From: Micromonospora arida
Lineage (GTDB): Bacteria; Actinomycetota; Actinomycetes; Mycobacteriales; Micromonosporaceae
Direction: 5' to 3'
Assembly (NCBI RefSeq): GCF_003857035.1
Contig: NZ_QGSY01000230.1
Coordinates: 62,001-126,000 of the forward strand
Length of the DNA: 64,000 nucleotides
The notes under the pieces were generated by a model. It was not told the origin of the DNA. It saw nothing but the letters and a program-made list of their open reading frames with translations, and ran no database searches. Positions 26,129 through 34,598 of this stretch are shown here, one piece after another. Numbering within the stretch: the stretch's first letter is position 1; every line of letters starts with the position of its first letter. Both the position numbers and the translations under genes were made by a program.

Positions 26129-27009
26129 TGCGTCTACCGACCTGGATCGCCCAACACCTCGCCGCGCTGCGCGCCGTACTCGTCTTCACCGTGCTGCTCG
26201 GCCTGGTCTACCCGCTGGCCCTGGTAGCGGTTGGTCAGCTGCCCGGCCTCAACCACAAGACCGACGGCTCGCTGATCACCGTGGGCGGCACCACCGTCGG
26301 CAGCGCCCTGATCGGCCAGTCGTTCACCGACGCGGACGGCAACCCCGTCGCCCGCTACTTCCAGTCTCGCCCGTCCGCCGCCGGCGACGGCTACGACCCG
26401 ACGGCAACCTCGGCCAGCAACCTGGGCCCGGAGAGCGTGGTCGACACCATCGCCACCGACCCGGAGGAGTCCAGCGAGAGCCTGCTCACCCAGGTGTGCG
26501 GGCGCAGCAAGGCCGTCGGCGAGCTGAACGGCGTCGACGGCCGGCGCCCGTACTGCACCGACGACGGGGTGGGCGCCGTGCTCGCGGTGTTCCGCGCCGA
26601 CGGTCTGACCGGCCCGGTCACCCGGGTGGTCAGCGTCAACCAGGCCGCCCCGGCCACGCCGTTCGTCACCGAGTACCAGGGCGTGACGGTGGAGCCGGCC
26701 CAGCCCGGCGAGGACTACGTGGCCGCCGGTGGGGTGGTCACCCCGATCCGGGGCGACGCGCCCGCCGACCCGGCGGTGCCCGCCGACGCGGTCACCGCCA
26801 GCGCCAGTGGCCTCGACCCGCAGATCAGCCCGGCGTACGCCGAGTTGCAGGTGAACCGGGTCGCGCGCGAGCGAGGCGCGGACCCAGCGGCGGTCCGCAA
26901 GCTGGTCGAGGAGCACACCGCAGGGCGGGCGCTCGGCTTCATGGGTGAGCCCGGCGTGAACGTGCTGGAACTCAACCTCGCCCTCGACAAGCAGTTCGCC
27001 GCGCGCTGA
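26128..27009 (+). CDS. kdpC: KdpC, long form with internal insertion
   Basis: 293 residues, against roughly 190-200 for classical KdpC. The N-terminal helix (about 14-36), the GSALIGQSFTDADGNPVARYFQSRPSA region in parts (GSALIGQSF, YFQSRPSAAGDGYDP), and the C-terminal SGLDPQISPAYAELQVNRVA and GEPGVNVLELNLALD are all normal. The difference is an insertion of about 118 residues (100-217) between SNLGP and the conserved VPADAVTASASGLDPQISP. It carries two cysteines (124, 143), which outside the membrane could form a disulfide. KdpC is a single-pass subunit stabilising KdpB with ATP. ATG at 26128 overlaps the kdpB stop codon. Confidence 0.94.
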   Translation: MRLPTWIAQHLAALRAVLVFTVLLGLVYPLALVAVGQLPGLNHKTDGSLITVGGTTVGSALIGQSFTDADGNPVARYFQSRPSAAGDGYDPTATSASNLGPESVVDTIATDPEESSESLLTQVCGRSKAVGELNGVDGRRPYCTDDGVGAVLAVFRADGLTGPVTRVVSVNQAAPATPFVTEYQGVTVEPAQPGEDYVAAGGVVTPIRGDAPADPAVPADAVTASASGLDPQISPAYAELQVNRVARERGADPAAVRKLVEEHTAGRALGFMGEPGVNVLELNLALDKQFAAR

Positions 27010-27021
27010 GCACCCTCGAAA

Positions 27022-27054
27022 GGCGGGGCCGTGCCGACCGGGCACGGCCCCGCC
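27022..27054. terminator. Strong hairpin between kdpC and kdpD
   Basis: GGCGGGGCCGTGCC and its exact complement enclose a 5-base loop, 12 bases after the kdpC stop and 29 bases before the kdpD start. No T-tract. It should end or attenuate kdpFABC transcription, leaving kdpDE either on read-through or on its own promoter. Confidence 0.82.
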
Positions 27055-27083
27055 CGCCGATCTGACCAGGGAGGATGGACCCC

Positions 27084-29633
27084 GTGCCACGCGGAGAACT
27101 GCGCATCTATCTCGGGGCCGCCCCCGGCGTCGGCAAGACGTACGCCATGTTGGAGGAGGCCCAGCGGCGGGCCGCCCGCGGCACCGACGTGGTGATCGGC
27201 TTCGTGGAGACCCACGGTCGCCAGCACACCGCCGCGATGCTCGCCGACCTGGAGCAGGTGCCCCGCCGCACGATGGAGTACCGGGGCGTCGAGTTCACCG
27301 AGATGGACCTCGACGCGGTGCTGGCCCGCCGGCCGGAGATCGCGATCGTCGACGAGTTGGCGCACAGCAACGTGCCCGGTTCCCGGCACGACAAGCGCTG
27401 GCAGGACGTCCAGGAGCTGCTCGACGCGGGGATCGACGTCCTGTCCACGGTCAACGTGCAGCACCTGGAGTCGGTCAACGACGTCGTCGCGCAGATCACC
27501 GGCACCACCCAGCGGGAGACCCTGCCGGACGAGATCGTCCGCGCAGCCGAGCAGGTCGAGCTTGTCGACATGACCCCGGAGGCGCTGCGCCGGCGGATGG
27601 CGCACGGCAACATCTACCGACCCGACAAGATCGACGCCGCGTTGGGCAACTACTTCCGGGTCGGCAACCTCACCGCGCTGCGGGAGCTGGCGCTGCTCTG
27701 GCTCGCCGACAAGGTCGACGAGCAACTTGATCGGTACCGCAGCCAGCAGGGCATCGCCGCCACCTGGGAGGCCCGGGAACGGGTGGTGGTGGCGTTGACC
27801 GGCGGCCCGGAGGGCGAGACGCTGATTCGGCGCGCGGCCCGGGTCGCGGCCCGCAGCAAGGGCGCCGACCTGCTCGCCGTGCACGTGGCCCGCAGCGACG
27901 GCCTGGCCGGGGCGGACCCGGCCCAGTTGGCCCGGCAGCGGGTGCTGGTGGAGAGCCTGGGCGGCACGTACCACCAGGTGCTCGGCACCGACGTGCCGGC
28001 CGCGCTGCTGGACTTCGCCCAGGGCGTGAACGCCACCCAGCTGGTGCTCGGCGCCAGCCGGCGGGGTCGCCTCGCGCAGATCTTCGCCCGGGGCGTCGGG
28101 GTGACCACCACAGCGCTGTCCGGGTCGATCGACGTGCACCTGGTCACCCACAAGCAGGCCGGCAAGGGCCGTCGAGCCATGGCCGTGCCGGCGGCGCTGT
28201 CCCGGCGTCGACGGCTGCTCGGCTTCGGTCTGGCCGCGCTGGGGATGCCGCTGCTCACAGTGCTGCTGAGGACACTGCCCGACCTGACGCTGACCAACGA
28301 CATCCTGCTGTTCCTCGCCGGGGTCGTCGGTGTCGCGCTGGTCGGTGGGGTGTGGCCGGCCCTGGTCGCCGCGCTCGGCGGCTCGCTGCTGCTCAACTGG
28401 TTCTTCACCCCGCCATACCGCACGTTGACCATCGCCGAGGCCGACAACCTGCTCGCCCTGGCCGTCTTCGTCGCCGTGGCGCTGGCGGTGAGCTGGGTCG
28501 TCGACGTGGCCGCCCGGCGCACCCGGGAGGCCGCCCGCGCCGCCGCCGACGCGCAGACCCTCGCCGCCCTCGCCGGTGGCGTGCTGCGCGGCGACCGCCC
28601 ACTTCCCGCACTGCTGGAACAGCTCCGGGAGACCTTCGGGCTGCGTGCCGTGAGCGTCCTGGAGCTGGCCGAGGAGGCCAGCGGACGCCCCGAACGGGCC
28701 CGCGAGGAGCACGCCTGGTGCGTCGTGGCCAGCGTCGGCGAGAGCCCGCCCTGCACGCCCGAAGGCGGTGAGACGACGGTACCGGTCGACGACCGGATCA
28801 CCGTCGTGCTCTGTGGCCGACGGCTGGAGGCCGCCGACCGCCGCATCGTCGAGGCGTTCGCCGCCCAGGCCGCCGTCGCGCTGCGCCAGGAACGGCTCGC
28901 CGAGGAGGCCGCCACCGCCCGGCCGCTGGCCGCCGCGGACCGGATGCGCACCGCACTGCTCGCCGCGGTCAGCCACGACCTGCGTACGCCGCTGGCGTCC
29001 GCGAAGGCAGCCGTGACCAGCCTGCGCAGCCACGACATCGAGTTCGACGAGTCCGACCGGGAGGAGCTGTTGGAGACCGCCGAGGAGTCGCTGGACCGCC
29101 TCGCCCGGCTGGTCGGCAACCTGCTGGACATGAGCCGGCTCCAGGCGGGCGTGCTGGGCATCTCGGCGACCGCGATCGGCCTGGAGGACGCCGTACCCCT
29201 GGCGCTTGACGAACTTGGCCCGGCGGCCGCGACGGTCGGCACGGACATCCCGGCCGACCTGCCGGCCGCCACCGCCGACCCGGGCCTGCTGGAACGGGTG
29301 CTGGTCAACATCGTCGCCAATGCGCTGCGGTACAGCCCGCCCGGTCAGCCGCCCACGATCACCGCGAGCGCCCACGCCGGTCAGGTCGAGCTGCGGGTGA
29401 TCGACCGGGGGCCGGGCATCCCGGAGGACCAGTGGGAGCACGTCTTCCTGCCGTTCCAACGACTCGGGGACCGGGACAACCAGACCGGCGTCGGTCTCGG
29501 TCTTGCCCTGTCCCGGGGGTTGGCCGAGGCGATGGGTGGCAGCATCACCCCGGAGACCACCCCCGGCGGTGGGCTCACCATGGTGCTGCGGTTGCCGGCC
29601 GCGCCGACCAGCTCGGAGGGGCCGCAGGAATGA
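27084..29633 (+). CDS. kdpD: KdpD, potassium sensor histidine kinase
   Basis: 849 residues. Order: N-terminal KdpD domain with the Walker-A-like GAAPGVGKTYAML and DELAHSNVPGSRHDKRWQDV; a USP-like domain (about 230-360, ending in VLGASRRGRLAQIF); four short membrane helices (about 375-485, including LLNWFFTPPYRTLTI); a GAF-like stretch; HisKA with phospho-accepting His631 in AAVSHDLRTPLAS; and HATPase with ANALRYSP, DRGPGIP and GVGLGLALS. It senses K+ limitation and controls KdpE. GGGAGG abuts an in-frame ATG at 27075 but lies nine bases before the GTG at 27084, which is therefore preferred. ATGA overlap with kdpE. Confidence 0.96.
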   Translation: MPRGELRIYLGAAPGVGKTYAMLEEAQRRAARGTDVVIGFVETHGRQHTAAMLADLEQVPRRTMEYRGVEFTEMDLDAVLARRPEIAIVDELAHSNVPGSRHDKRWQDVQELLDAGIDVLSTVNVQHLESVNDVVAQITGTTQRETLPDEIVRAAEQVELVDMTPEALRRRMAHGNIYRPDKIDAALGNYFRVGNLTALRELALLWLADKVDEQLDRYRSQQGIAATWEARERVVVALTGGPEGETLIRRAARVAARSKGADLLAVHVARSDGLAGADPAQLARQRVLVESLGGTYHQVLGTDVPAALLDFAQGVNATQLVLGASRRGRLAQIFARGVGVTTTALSGSIDVHLVTHKQAGKGRRAMAVPAALSRRRRLLGFGLAALGMPLLTVLLRTLPDLTLTNDILLFLAGVVGVALVGGVWPALVAALGGSLLLNWFFTPPYRTLTIAEADNLLALAVFVAVALAVSWVVDVAARRTREAARAAADAQTLAALAGGVLRGDRPLPALLEQLRETFGLRAVSVLELAEEASGRPERAREEHAWCVVASVGESPPCTPEGGETTVPVDDRITVVLCGRRLEAADRRIVEAFAAQAAVALRQERLAEEAATARPLAAADRMRTALLAAVSHDLRTPLASAKAAVTSLRSHDIEFDESDREELLETAEESLDRLARLVGNLLDMSRLQAGVLGISATAIGLEDAVPLALDELGPAAATVGTDIPADLPAATADPGLLERVLVNIVANALRYSPPGQPPTITASAHAGQVELRVIDRGPGIPEDQWEHVFLPFQRLGDRDNQTGVGLGLALSRGLAEAMGGSITPETTPGGGLTMVLRLPAAPTSSEGPQE

Positions 29634-30310
29634 CGCGCATCCTGGTCGTCGACGACGAACCGCAGATCCTGCGTGCCCTGCGCATCAACCTGCGCGCCCG
29701 CCGGTACGACGTGGACGTCGCCGGCACCGGGGCCGCCGCGTTGAAGGCCGCCGCCAGCCACCCGCCCGATTTGGTGGTGCTGGACCTCGGCCTGCCCGAC
29801 ATCGACGGCGTGGAGGTGATCCGGGGCCTGCGCGGGTGGACCACCGTGCCGATCATCGTGCTTTCCGGCCGGGCCGGCAGCGAGGACAAGGTCGCGGCGC
29901 TGGACGCGGGCGCGGACGACTACGTCACCAAGCCGTTCGGGGTGGAGGAGTTGCTGGCCCGCATCCGCGCGGTGACCCGCCGCCTCGGCGCGCCCAGCGA
30001 ATCGGTGCCGGCCCTGCGGATCGGCCAGCACACCGTCGACCTGGCCGACCACAGCGTGCTGCGGGACGACGGCACCGAGGTCAAGCTGACCCCCATCCAG
30101 TGGAGCGTGCTGGAGAAGCTGCTGCGTCACCCCGGCAAGTTGGTCAGCCAACGTCAGCTCCTCCAGGACGTGTGGGGGCCGGAATACCAGAACGAGACCA
30201 ACTACCTGCGGCAGTACCTGGCCCAGCTGCGGCGCAAGCTGGAGGACGACCCGGCCCGCCCTCGCCACCTCATCACCGAGCCGGGAATGGGTTACCGCTA
30301 CCGGCCGTGA
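29630..30310 (+). CDS. kdpE: KdpE, OmpR-type response regulator
   Basis: 226 residues. The receiver domain has the acidic pair Asp8/Asp9, phospho-acceptor Asp52 (VVLDLGLPD), the switch serine in IIVLSGR and Lys in VTKPFG. The C-terminal winged helix (about 130-225) ends with the typical EPGMGYRYRP. It activates kdp transcription when KdpD signals K+ limitation. ATG at 29630 overlaps the kdpD stop (ATGA) and has GGAGGG ten bases upstream. Confidence 0.97.
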   Translation: MTRILVVDDEPQILRALRINLRARRYDVDVAGTGAAALKAAASHPPDLVVLDLGLPDIDGVEVIRGLRGWTTVPIIVLSGRAGSEDKVAALDAGADDYVTKPFGVEELLARIRAVTRRLGAPSESVPALRIGQHTVDLADHSVLRDDGTEVKLTPIQWSVLEKLLRHPGKLVSQRQLLQDVWGPEYQNETNYLRQYLAQLRRKLEDDPARPRHLITEPGMGYRYRP

Positions 30311-30314
30311 CCCG

Positions 30315-30343
30315 TTGACACCCGCCGGCAGAGATTGAAGAAT
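30315..30343 (+). promoter_or_regulatory. Candidate promoter of the FAD oxidoreductase gene
   Basis: A consensus -35 TTGACA (30315-30320) is followed after 17 bases by AAGAAT (30338-30343), within an unusually AT-rich stretch of the 102-base gap between kdpE and the oxidoreductase. It suggests the oxidoreductase is transcribed independently of kdpDE. Confidence 0.42.
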
Positions 30344-30412
30344 TTCTTTCGCAGCGGCAGCGGCGTGCTTCTGTAACCGTCCCCTTCACCGGTTACCCCT
30401 CGGGAGCCCGCC

Positions 30413-32428
30413 GTGTCCGTGCCCCTTCCCCTGTCCCGTCGTCGGCTGCTGGTCGCCAGCGGCGCCGGCCTCGTCCTGGCCGGTCTCACCGACCCGTTTC
30501 GGGCCGCCCCCGCCCGAGCCGCCGTCACCACCGCCGACCTGGTCGTCTACGGCGCCACCTCCGGCGGGCTGGCCGCCGCGATCACCATGCGCCGGCTCGG
30601 CCGCACCGCCGTGGTGGTGGAGCCCACCGGCCACGTCGGCGGGTTGAGCACCGCCGGGCTGGGCGCCACCGACACCGGCGTCCAGGCGTCCATCGGTGGG
30701 CTCGCCGCCGAGTTCTACCGCCGGGTGTACGTGAGGTACCACGGCGGAACCCTCACGCCGACCTCGCCGCTGCGGATGACCTTCGAACCACACGTGGCCA
30801 CCGACGTCTTCGCCGAGATGCTGGCCGAGGCGGGCGTCCCGGTGGTCGTCGACGCCCGGCTGGCCGGCCTCGGCCGAACCGGGAACCGGATCACCGAGCT
30901 GCGCACCGAGGACGGGTCGATCTACCGGGGCGGGGTGTTCGTCGACGCCACCTACGAGGGCGATCTGCTGGCCATGGCCGGGGTGGGGTTCACCGTCGGG
31001 CGGGAGTCCAACGACACCTACGGCGAGACGATCAACGGGGTGCAGTCGCGCAACACCCACCAGTTCGCCTACCCCGTCGACCCGTACGTGACGGCCGGCT
31101 CGCCCGCCAGCGGGCTGCTACCGGGCATCTCCGCCACGCCCCTCGCCCCACAGGGCAGCGGCGACGACCGGATCCAGGCGTACTGCTTCCGGATGTGCCT
31201 GACCCAGGCGGCCAACCGGATCCCGTTCGGCAAGCCGTCCGGTTACGACCCGGTCCGGTACGAGCTGCTGCTGCGGCACATCCAGGCCGGCTACACCGGG
31301 CCGTACTTCACCACCCACTCGGTCGGCGGCGGGAAGACCGACTCCAACAACAACGGCGCCGTGTCGACCGACAACATCGGGTTCAACTACGCGTACCCGA
31401 CGGCGAGCTGGGCGACGCGGGAGAGCATCATCGCCGAGCACCGCACCTACCAGCAGGGGCTGATGTGGTTCCTGGCCAACGACCCCCGACTGCCGGCGTC
31501 GGTCCGCGACTCGACGGCCCGGTGGGGGCTGCCGGTCGACGAGTTCACCGGCACGGGCGGCTGGCCACCGATGCTCTACATCCGCGAGGCACGGCGGATG
31601 ATCTCCGCGTACGTGATGACCGAGGCCGACTGTCGGGGCCGGGTACGCGCCACCGACTCGGTGGGCCTGGCCAGCTACACGATGGACTCGCACAACTGTC
31701 AGCGGGTGGTCGTCGACGGCAAGGTGCGCAACGAGGGGGACGTGCAGATCGGCGTGCCGGCGCCGTACCCGGTGAGCTATCGCGCGATCGTGCCGCACCA
31801 GGCGCAGTGCGCCAACCTGCTGGTGCCGGTCTGCCTCTCGGCGAGTCACATCGCGTACGGCTCGATCCGGATGGAACCCGTCTTCATGATCCTCGGGCAG
31901 GCCGCAGCCACCGCGGCGTCCCTGGCGCTCGCCGGGAACCTCGCCGTGCAGGCCGTTTCCGTGCCCGCCCTCCAGACCCGGCTCCGCCAGGACGGCGCGG
32001 TGCTGGAGTGGGGCTCCACCAGCGAGGTGATCCTGGACAACGCGTCGACCAGCGGGATCACCCGGGCCGGGACGTGGTTGCGCAGCACCAGCAGCGGCGG
32101 CTACTACGGGCCGGACTACGAGCACGACGGCAACGTCGGCAAGGGGGTCAACCGGCTGCGGTTCCGCCCGACGCTGCCCACCGCCGGGTCGTGGACGGTG
32201 CAGCTGCGCTGGACCGCGCACTCCAACCGGGCGACGAACGTGCCGGTGGACATCGCGTACGCCGGTGGGCTGATCACCAGGACGGTGGACCAGCGACAGG
32301 CCGGCGGCCAGTGGGTGGCGCTGGGCACCTACCCCTTCACGGCGGGCAGCGACGGGAGCGTGCTGATCCGAACCGAGGACACCGACGGCTTCGTGGTCGC
32401 GGACGCGGTCCGCTTCGTCCGCGCCTGA
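30413..32428 (+). CDS. Tat-exported FAD-dependent oxidoreductase with golvesin-like C-terminal domain
   Basis: 671 residues. The N-terminus has a twin-arginine signal (SRRRLLVASGAG, residues 8-19; cleavage near ARAA-VTT). Then an FAD-binding fold of the PF12831 type: DLVVYGATSGGLAAAITMRR for the ADP part, and HVGGLSTAGLGATD, the glycine-rich loop common to this family. From about 535 a beta-sandwich resembling the golvesin/xanthan-lyase C-terminal module follows (VILDNASTSG, GGYYGPDYEHDGN, GTYPFTAGSDGSV). The family acts on polyols or sugars in some members; the substrate here is unknown. Folded export with cofactor explains the Tat signal. The 3' end overlaps an antisense gene by 100 bases. 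Confidence 0.87.
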   Translation: MSVPLPLSRRRLLVASGAGLVLAGLTDPFRAAPARAAVTTADLVVYGATSGGLAAAITMRRLGRTAVVVEPTGHVGGLSTAGLGATDTGVQASIGGLAAEFYRRVYVRYHGGTLTPTSPLRMTFEPHVATDVFAEMLAEAGVPVVVDARLAGLGRTGNRITELRTEDGSIYRGGVFVDATYEGDLLAMAGVGFTVGRESNDTYGETINGVQSRNTHQFAYPVDPYVTAGSPASGLLPGISATPLAPQGSGDDRIQAYCFRMCLTQAANRIPFGKPSGYDPVRYELLLRHIQAGYTGPYFTTHSVGGGKTDSNNNGAVSTDNIGFNYAYPTASWATRESIIAEHRTYQQGLMWFLANDPRLPASVRDSTARWGLPVDEFTGTGGWPPMLYIREARRMISAYVMTEADCRGRVRATDSVGLASYTMDSHNCQRVVVDGKVRNEGDVQIGVPAPYPVSYRAIVPHQAQCANLLVPVCLSASHIAYGSIRMEPVFMILGQAAATAASLALAGNLAVQAVSVPALQTRLRQDGAVLEWGSTSEVILDNASTSGITRAGTWLRSTSSGGYYGPDYEHDGNVGKGVNRLRFRPTLPTAGSWTVQLRWTAHSNRATNVPVDIAYAGGLITRTVDQRQAGGQWVALGTYPFTAGSDGSVLIRTEDTDGFVVADAVRFVRA

Positions 32429-32712
32429 GCGACACGCGGCGCCGGGTCGACCCGGTCGATCGGCGGTGCCACCAGCAGCGGGTCGACCTGGATCACGTCG
32501 ATTCCGAGCGGGCGCAGCATGCCCCGCAGTGCGGACTCGCACAGCTCTTCCCAGGGCTGGTCCGCGCCCATCGCGGCGACCAGCAGCTCCGGTCGGGTGA
32601 AGGCGATACCCACCCGTTGCCCCTGCGGCGAACGGCCGGTCCGCACTGTCCGCACCAGCCGTCCCGGCAGGTCGCGCACCGGAACGGCGAAGATTATCGG
32701 GCCCTCGTCCAT
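32329..32712 (-). CDS. Hypothetical protein, SAV_915-like
   Basis: 127 residues. The N-terminal 85 residues (MDEGPIIFAVPVRDLPGRLV, then VGIAFTRPELLVAAMGADQP) have the pattern I associate with the SAV_915/SseB-like family of small actinobacterial proteins, but that resemblance is from memory and uncertain. The C-terminal 40 residues are low-complexity Thr/Ser/Lys and lie antisense to the end of the FAD oxidoreductase gene, so the true stop may reflect the other strand's codon use. It follows the universal stress gene after 40 bases on the same strand, likely one operon. Confidence 0.6.
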   Translation of the reverse strand: MDEGPIIFAVPVRDLPGRLVRTVRTGRSPQGQRVGIAFTRPELLVAAMGADQPWEELCESALRGMLRPLGIDVIQVDPLLVAPPIDRVDPAPRVAQARTKRTASATTKPSVSSVRISTLPSLPAVKG

Positions 32713-32752
32713 TGTCGGGTTGGTCCTTTCCACACGTGTCGCGAAGCGACAG

Positions 32753-33256
32753 TCATCGGCTGAATCGTTCGAGGTCGCGGGCGAAGCGGCGGATCGTCGC
32801 GGCGCGCGCCCAGGTCGGCGCGGGCACCGTGACGACGGGTACTGCCGCACGGGTCACGCAGTACCGGGTGACGTGGCCACGGGACCTGCCGAACCGACCG
32901 CGATCCGGGCTACCGACGACCAGCAGGTCGGATTCCCGGTGCGCGTGGTCGACAAGCACCTGCCCGGCGTATCCCTGGGTCGCCACCAGCCGCACCGTCA
33001 CGTCCCGGGGCACGCCACCGAGCGCCGCGTCGAAGACGCCGCGCAGGTAGATCAGGGCCGCCCGGTCACACTCGTCCTGCCACCGCCAGGTCAGGGTGCC
33101 GGGTCGCCACGTCGGCGCGAAGACCCAGGCGCGGACGGCGTCCAGCTGCGCGCCGTCGCGGCGGGCCAGTTCCATCGCCCGGCGCAGCGCCTGCATCCCG
33201 GCGAACGAGCGGTCGACTCCCACCACGATCCGGTGGGCACCGGTGCGGCGGTTCAT
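32753..33256 (-). CDS. Universal stress protein (UspA domain)
   Basis: 167 residues starting MNRRTGAHRIVVGVDRS. The USP fold is seen in the first strand IVVGVD, a long Ala/Arg-rich helix, and the ATP-loop motif VVGSPDRGRFGRSRGHVTRYC followed by AAVPVVTVPAP, close to the G-x2-G-x9-G-S/T pattern of ATP-binding members. The ATG at 33256 overlaps the upstream gene's stop (ATGA). Probable stress or dormancy-type role through ATP binding, by family; no specific partner is evident. Confidence 0.87.
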   Translation of the reverse strand: MNRRTGAHRIVVGVDRSFAGMQALRRAMELARRDGAQLDAVRAWVFAPTWRPGTLTWRWQDECDRAALIYLRGVFDAALGGVPRDVTVRLVATQGYAGQVLVDHAHRESDLLVVGSPDRGRFGRSRGHVTRYCVTRAAVPVVTVPAPTWARAATIRRFARDLERFSR

Positions 33257-33663
33257 GCGGCGGACCCCACCCACGCCGGGGCGTCCTTCCCGGTACGCGG
33301 GTCGGCCGGCGTGGTCAGGTCGAGCGCGCGGAGGATGTAGTTGGCCTCCGCCACCTCCACCCCGGCGCGCAGGCGCAGGTCGGCCACGGCGCGGTGCAAC
33401 ACGGTGATGCTGTCGGCGGAGAGACGGACCACGGCATCGACGTCGGCGGCGATCCACCACGCGTCGACTGCGCACGGCTCGTGCCGCAGGTACTCCACCA
33501 GGTGGCTGCCGGGCGCGGACGGGCCGAGCCGGACGCTGACCAGCGCCTCGTGTCGCCGTACCGGTTCTTCCGCTCTGGTCGCGGGCTCGCCGGGGTCGCT
33601 GGCCGTGTCGGTGCCGGGTGGTGGTCCACCGCGTTCCCAGCGTGTCATCCGCCAAGGACTCAT
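33253..33663 (-). CDS. Stand-alone Lrp/AsnC ligand-binding (RAM) domain protein
   Basis: 136 residues from the ATG at 33663 (MSPWRMTRW). After a disordered acidic/Pro N-terminus, residues from about 40 read HEALVSVRLGPSAPGSHLVE, then AVDAWWIAADVDAVVRLSAD and AEANYILRALDL, following the beta-alpha-beta-beta-alpha-beta order of the Lrp/AsnC effector domain. There is no helix-turn-helix, so this would be an effector-only protein. Other starts at 33648 or 33732 are possible; none has a convincing ribosome site. It overlaps the USP gene by four bases. The fold call is by pattern only. Confidence 0.62.
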   Translation of the reverse strand: MSPWRMTRWERGGPPPGTDTASDPGEPATRAEEPVRRHEALVSVRLGPSAPGSHLVEYLRHEPCAVDAWWIAADVDAVVRLSADSITVLHRAVADLRLRAGVEVAEANYILRALDLTTPADPRTGKDAPAWVGSAA

Positions 33664-33825
33664 GGACCCATCGTCACCACCGAGCGACGGCGGAGCGCCA
33701 GTCGATACGCGGTTTCGACGGGCCACCGCCATTTCTTGACGCCGCGTTCACGCGGCTGCCCGCCGGATACCCAGATACGGCGAGTAACGTCCGAACGGAC
33801 CAAGATCGGCGTACGAGGAGGCACG

Positions 33826-34581
33826 GTGCTGACGACAACGGTGGACATCCCGACCAGCGACGGAGTGGCGGACGCGAGCCTGACCCGACCGGACGGCGAG
33901 GGCCCGTTCCCGGCGGTACTGCTCTTCATGGACGCCTTCGGGCCGCGCCCCCGCCTGGTCGAGATGGCCGAGCGGATCGCCGCCCGGGGCTACCTGGTGC
34001 TGACGCCCCACCTGTTCTACCGGGGCGGCCGGGCACCGCTGTTCGACCTGGCCCGCCTCGGTGAGGCCGACCAGCGCGGCGCGCTCTTCGCGAAGATCGC
34101 ACCGCTGGCCCAGGCGCTGACCCCCGAGGCGATCAGCCGGGACACCGCCGCGTACACCGACTTCCTGGCCGCCCGCGACGACGTCCGGCCGGGCCCGGTC
34201 GCCATCACCGGCTACTGCCTGGGCGGCACGAACGCGCTACGGGCCATCGAGGCGCACCCGGACCGCATCGCGGCCATCGCCAGCTTCCACGGCGGGCACC
34301 TCGTCACCGACGCGCCGGACAGCCCCCACCTGGGCGTTGCCTCGATCATCGGCGAGGTGTACTTCGGGCACGCCGACGCCGACCAGTCGGCGACGCCCGA
34401 GCAGATCGCCACGCTGGAGAAGGCGCTCGACGCCGCCGGGGTGCGTTACCGCTCCGAGGTGTACGCGGGCGCGCACCACGGCTTCACCATGGCCGACACC
34501 CCGATGTTCGACGAGCAGGCCACCGAGCGGCACTGGGCCGCCCTGTTCGACCTCCTGGACCGCACCCTGCCCGTCAGCTGA
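33826..34581 (+). CDS. Dienelactone hydrolase family protein
   Basis: A 251-residue alpha/beta hydrolase of the DLH family. The nucleophile elbow reads GYCLGG (Cys, as in true dienelactone hydrolases), the histidine sits in YAGAHHGFTM, and the family strand PAVLLFMDAFGPRPRLVEMA is early. GAGGAGG precedes the GTG at 33826 by four bases and fixes the start, although the frame is open upstream. Known activity of the family is ring opening of lactones; no aromatic-degradation genes are nearby, so a general esterase role is as likely. Convergent with the MRJP-like gene, 17 bases between stops. Confidence 0.9.
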   Translation: MLTTTVDIPTSDGVADASLTRPDGEGPFPAVLLFMDAFGPRPRLVEMAERIAARGYLVLTPHLFYRGGRAPLFDLARLGEADQRGALFAKIAPLAQALTPEAISRDTAAYTDFLAARDDVRPGPVAITGYCLGGTNALRAIEAHPDRIAAIASFHGGHLVTDAPDSPHLGVASIIGEVYFGHADADQSATPEQIATLEKALDAAGVRYRSEVYAGAHHGFTMADTPMFDEQATERHWAALFDLLDRTLPVS

Positions 34582-34598
34582 CGAGCGCGCCGGCCTGG

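Noticed and set aside
23501..29459. Long antisense open frames (635 and 914 codons) across kdpA-kdpD
   Set aside because: They lack ribosome sites and domains; the sense strand carries complete Kdp proteins. This is the usual high-GC shadow effect.
33394..33825. Upstream extension of the dienelactone hydrolase
   Set aside because: The frame is open, but it overlaps the RAM-domain gene and gives no family similarity; GAGGAGG fixes the start at 33826.
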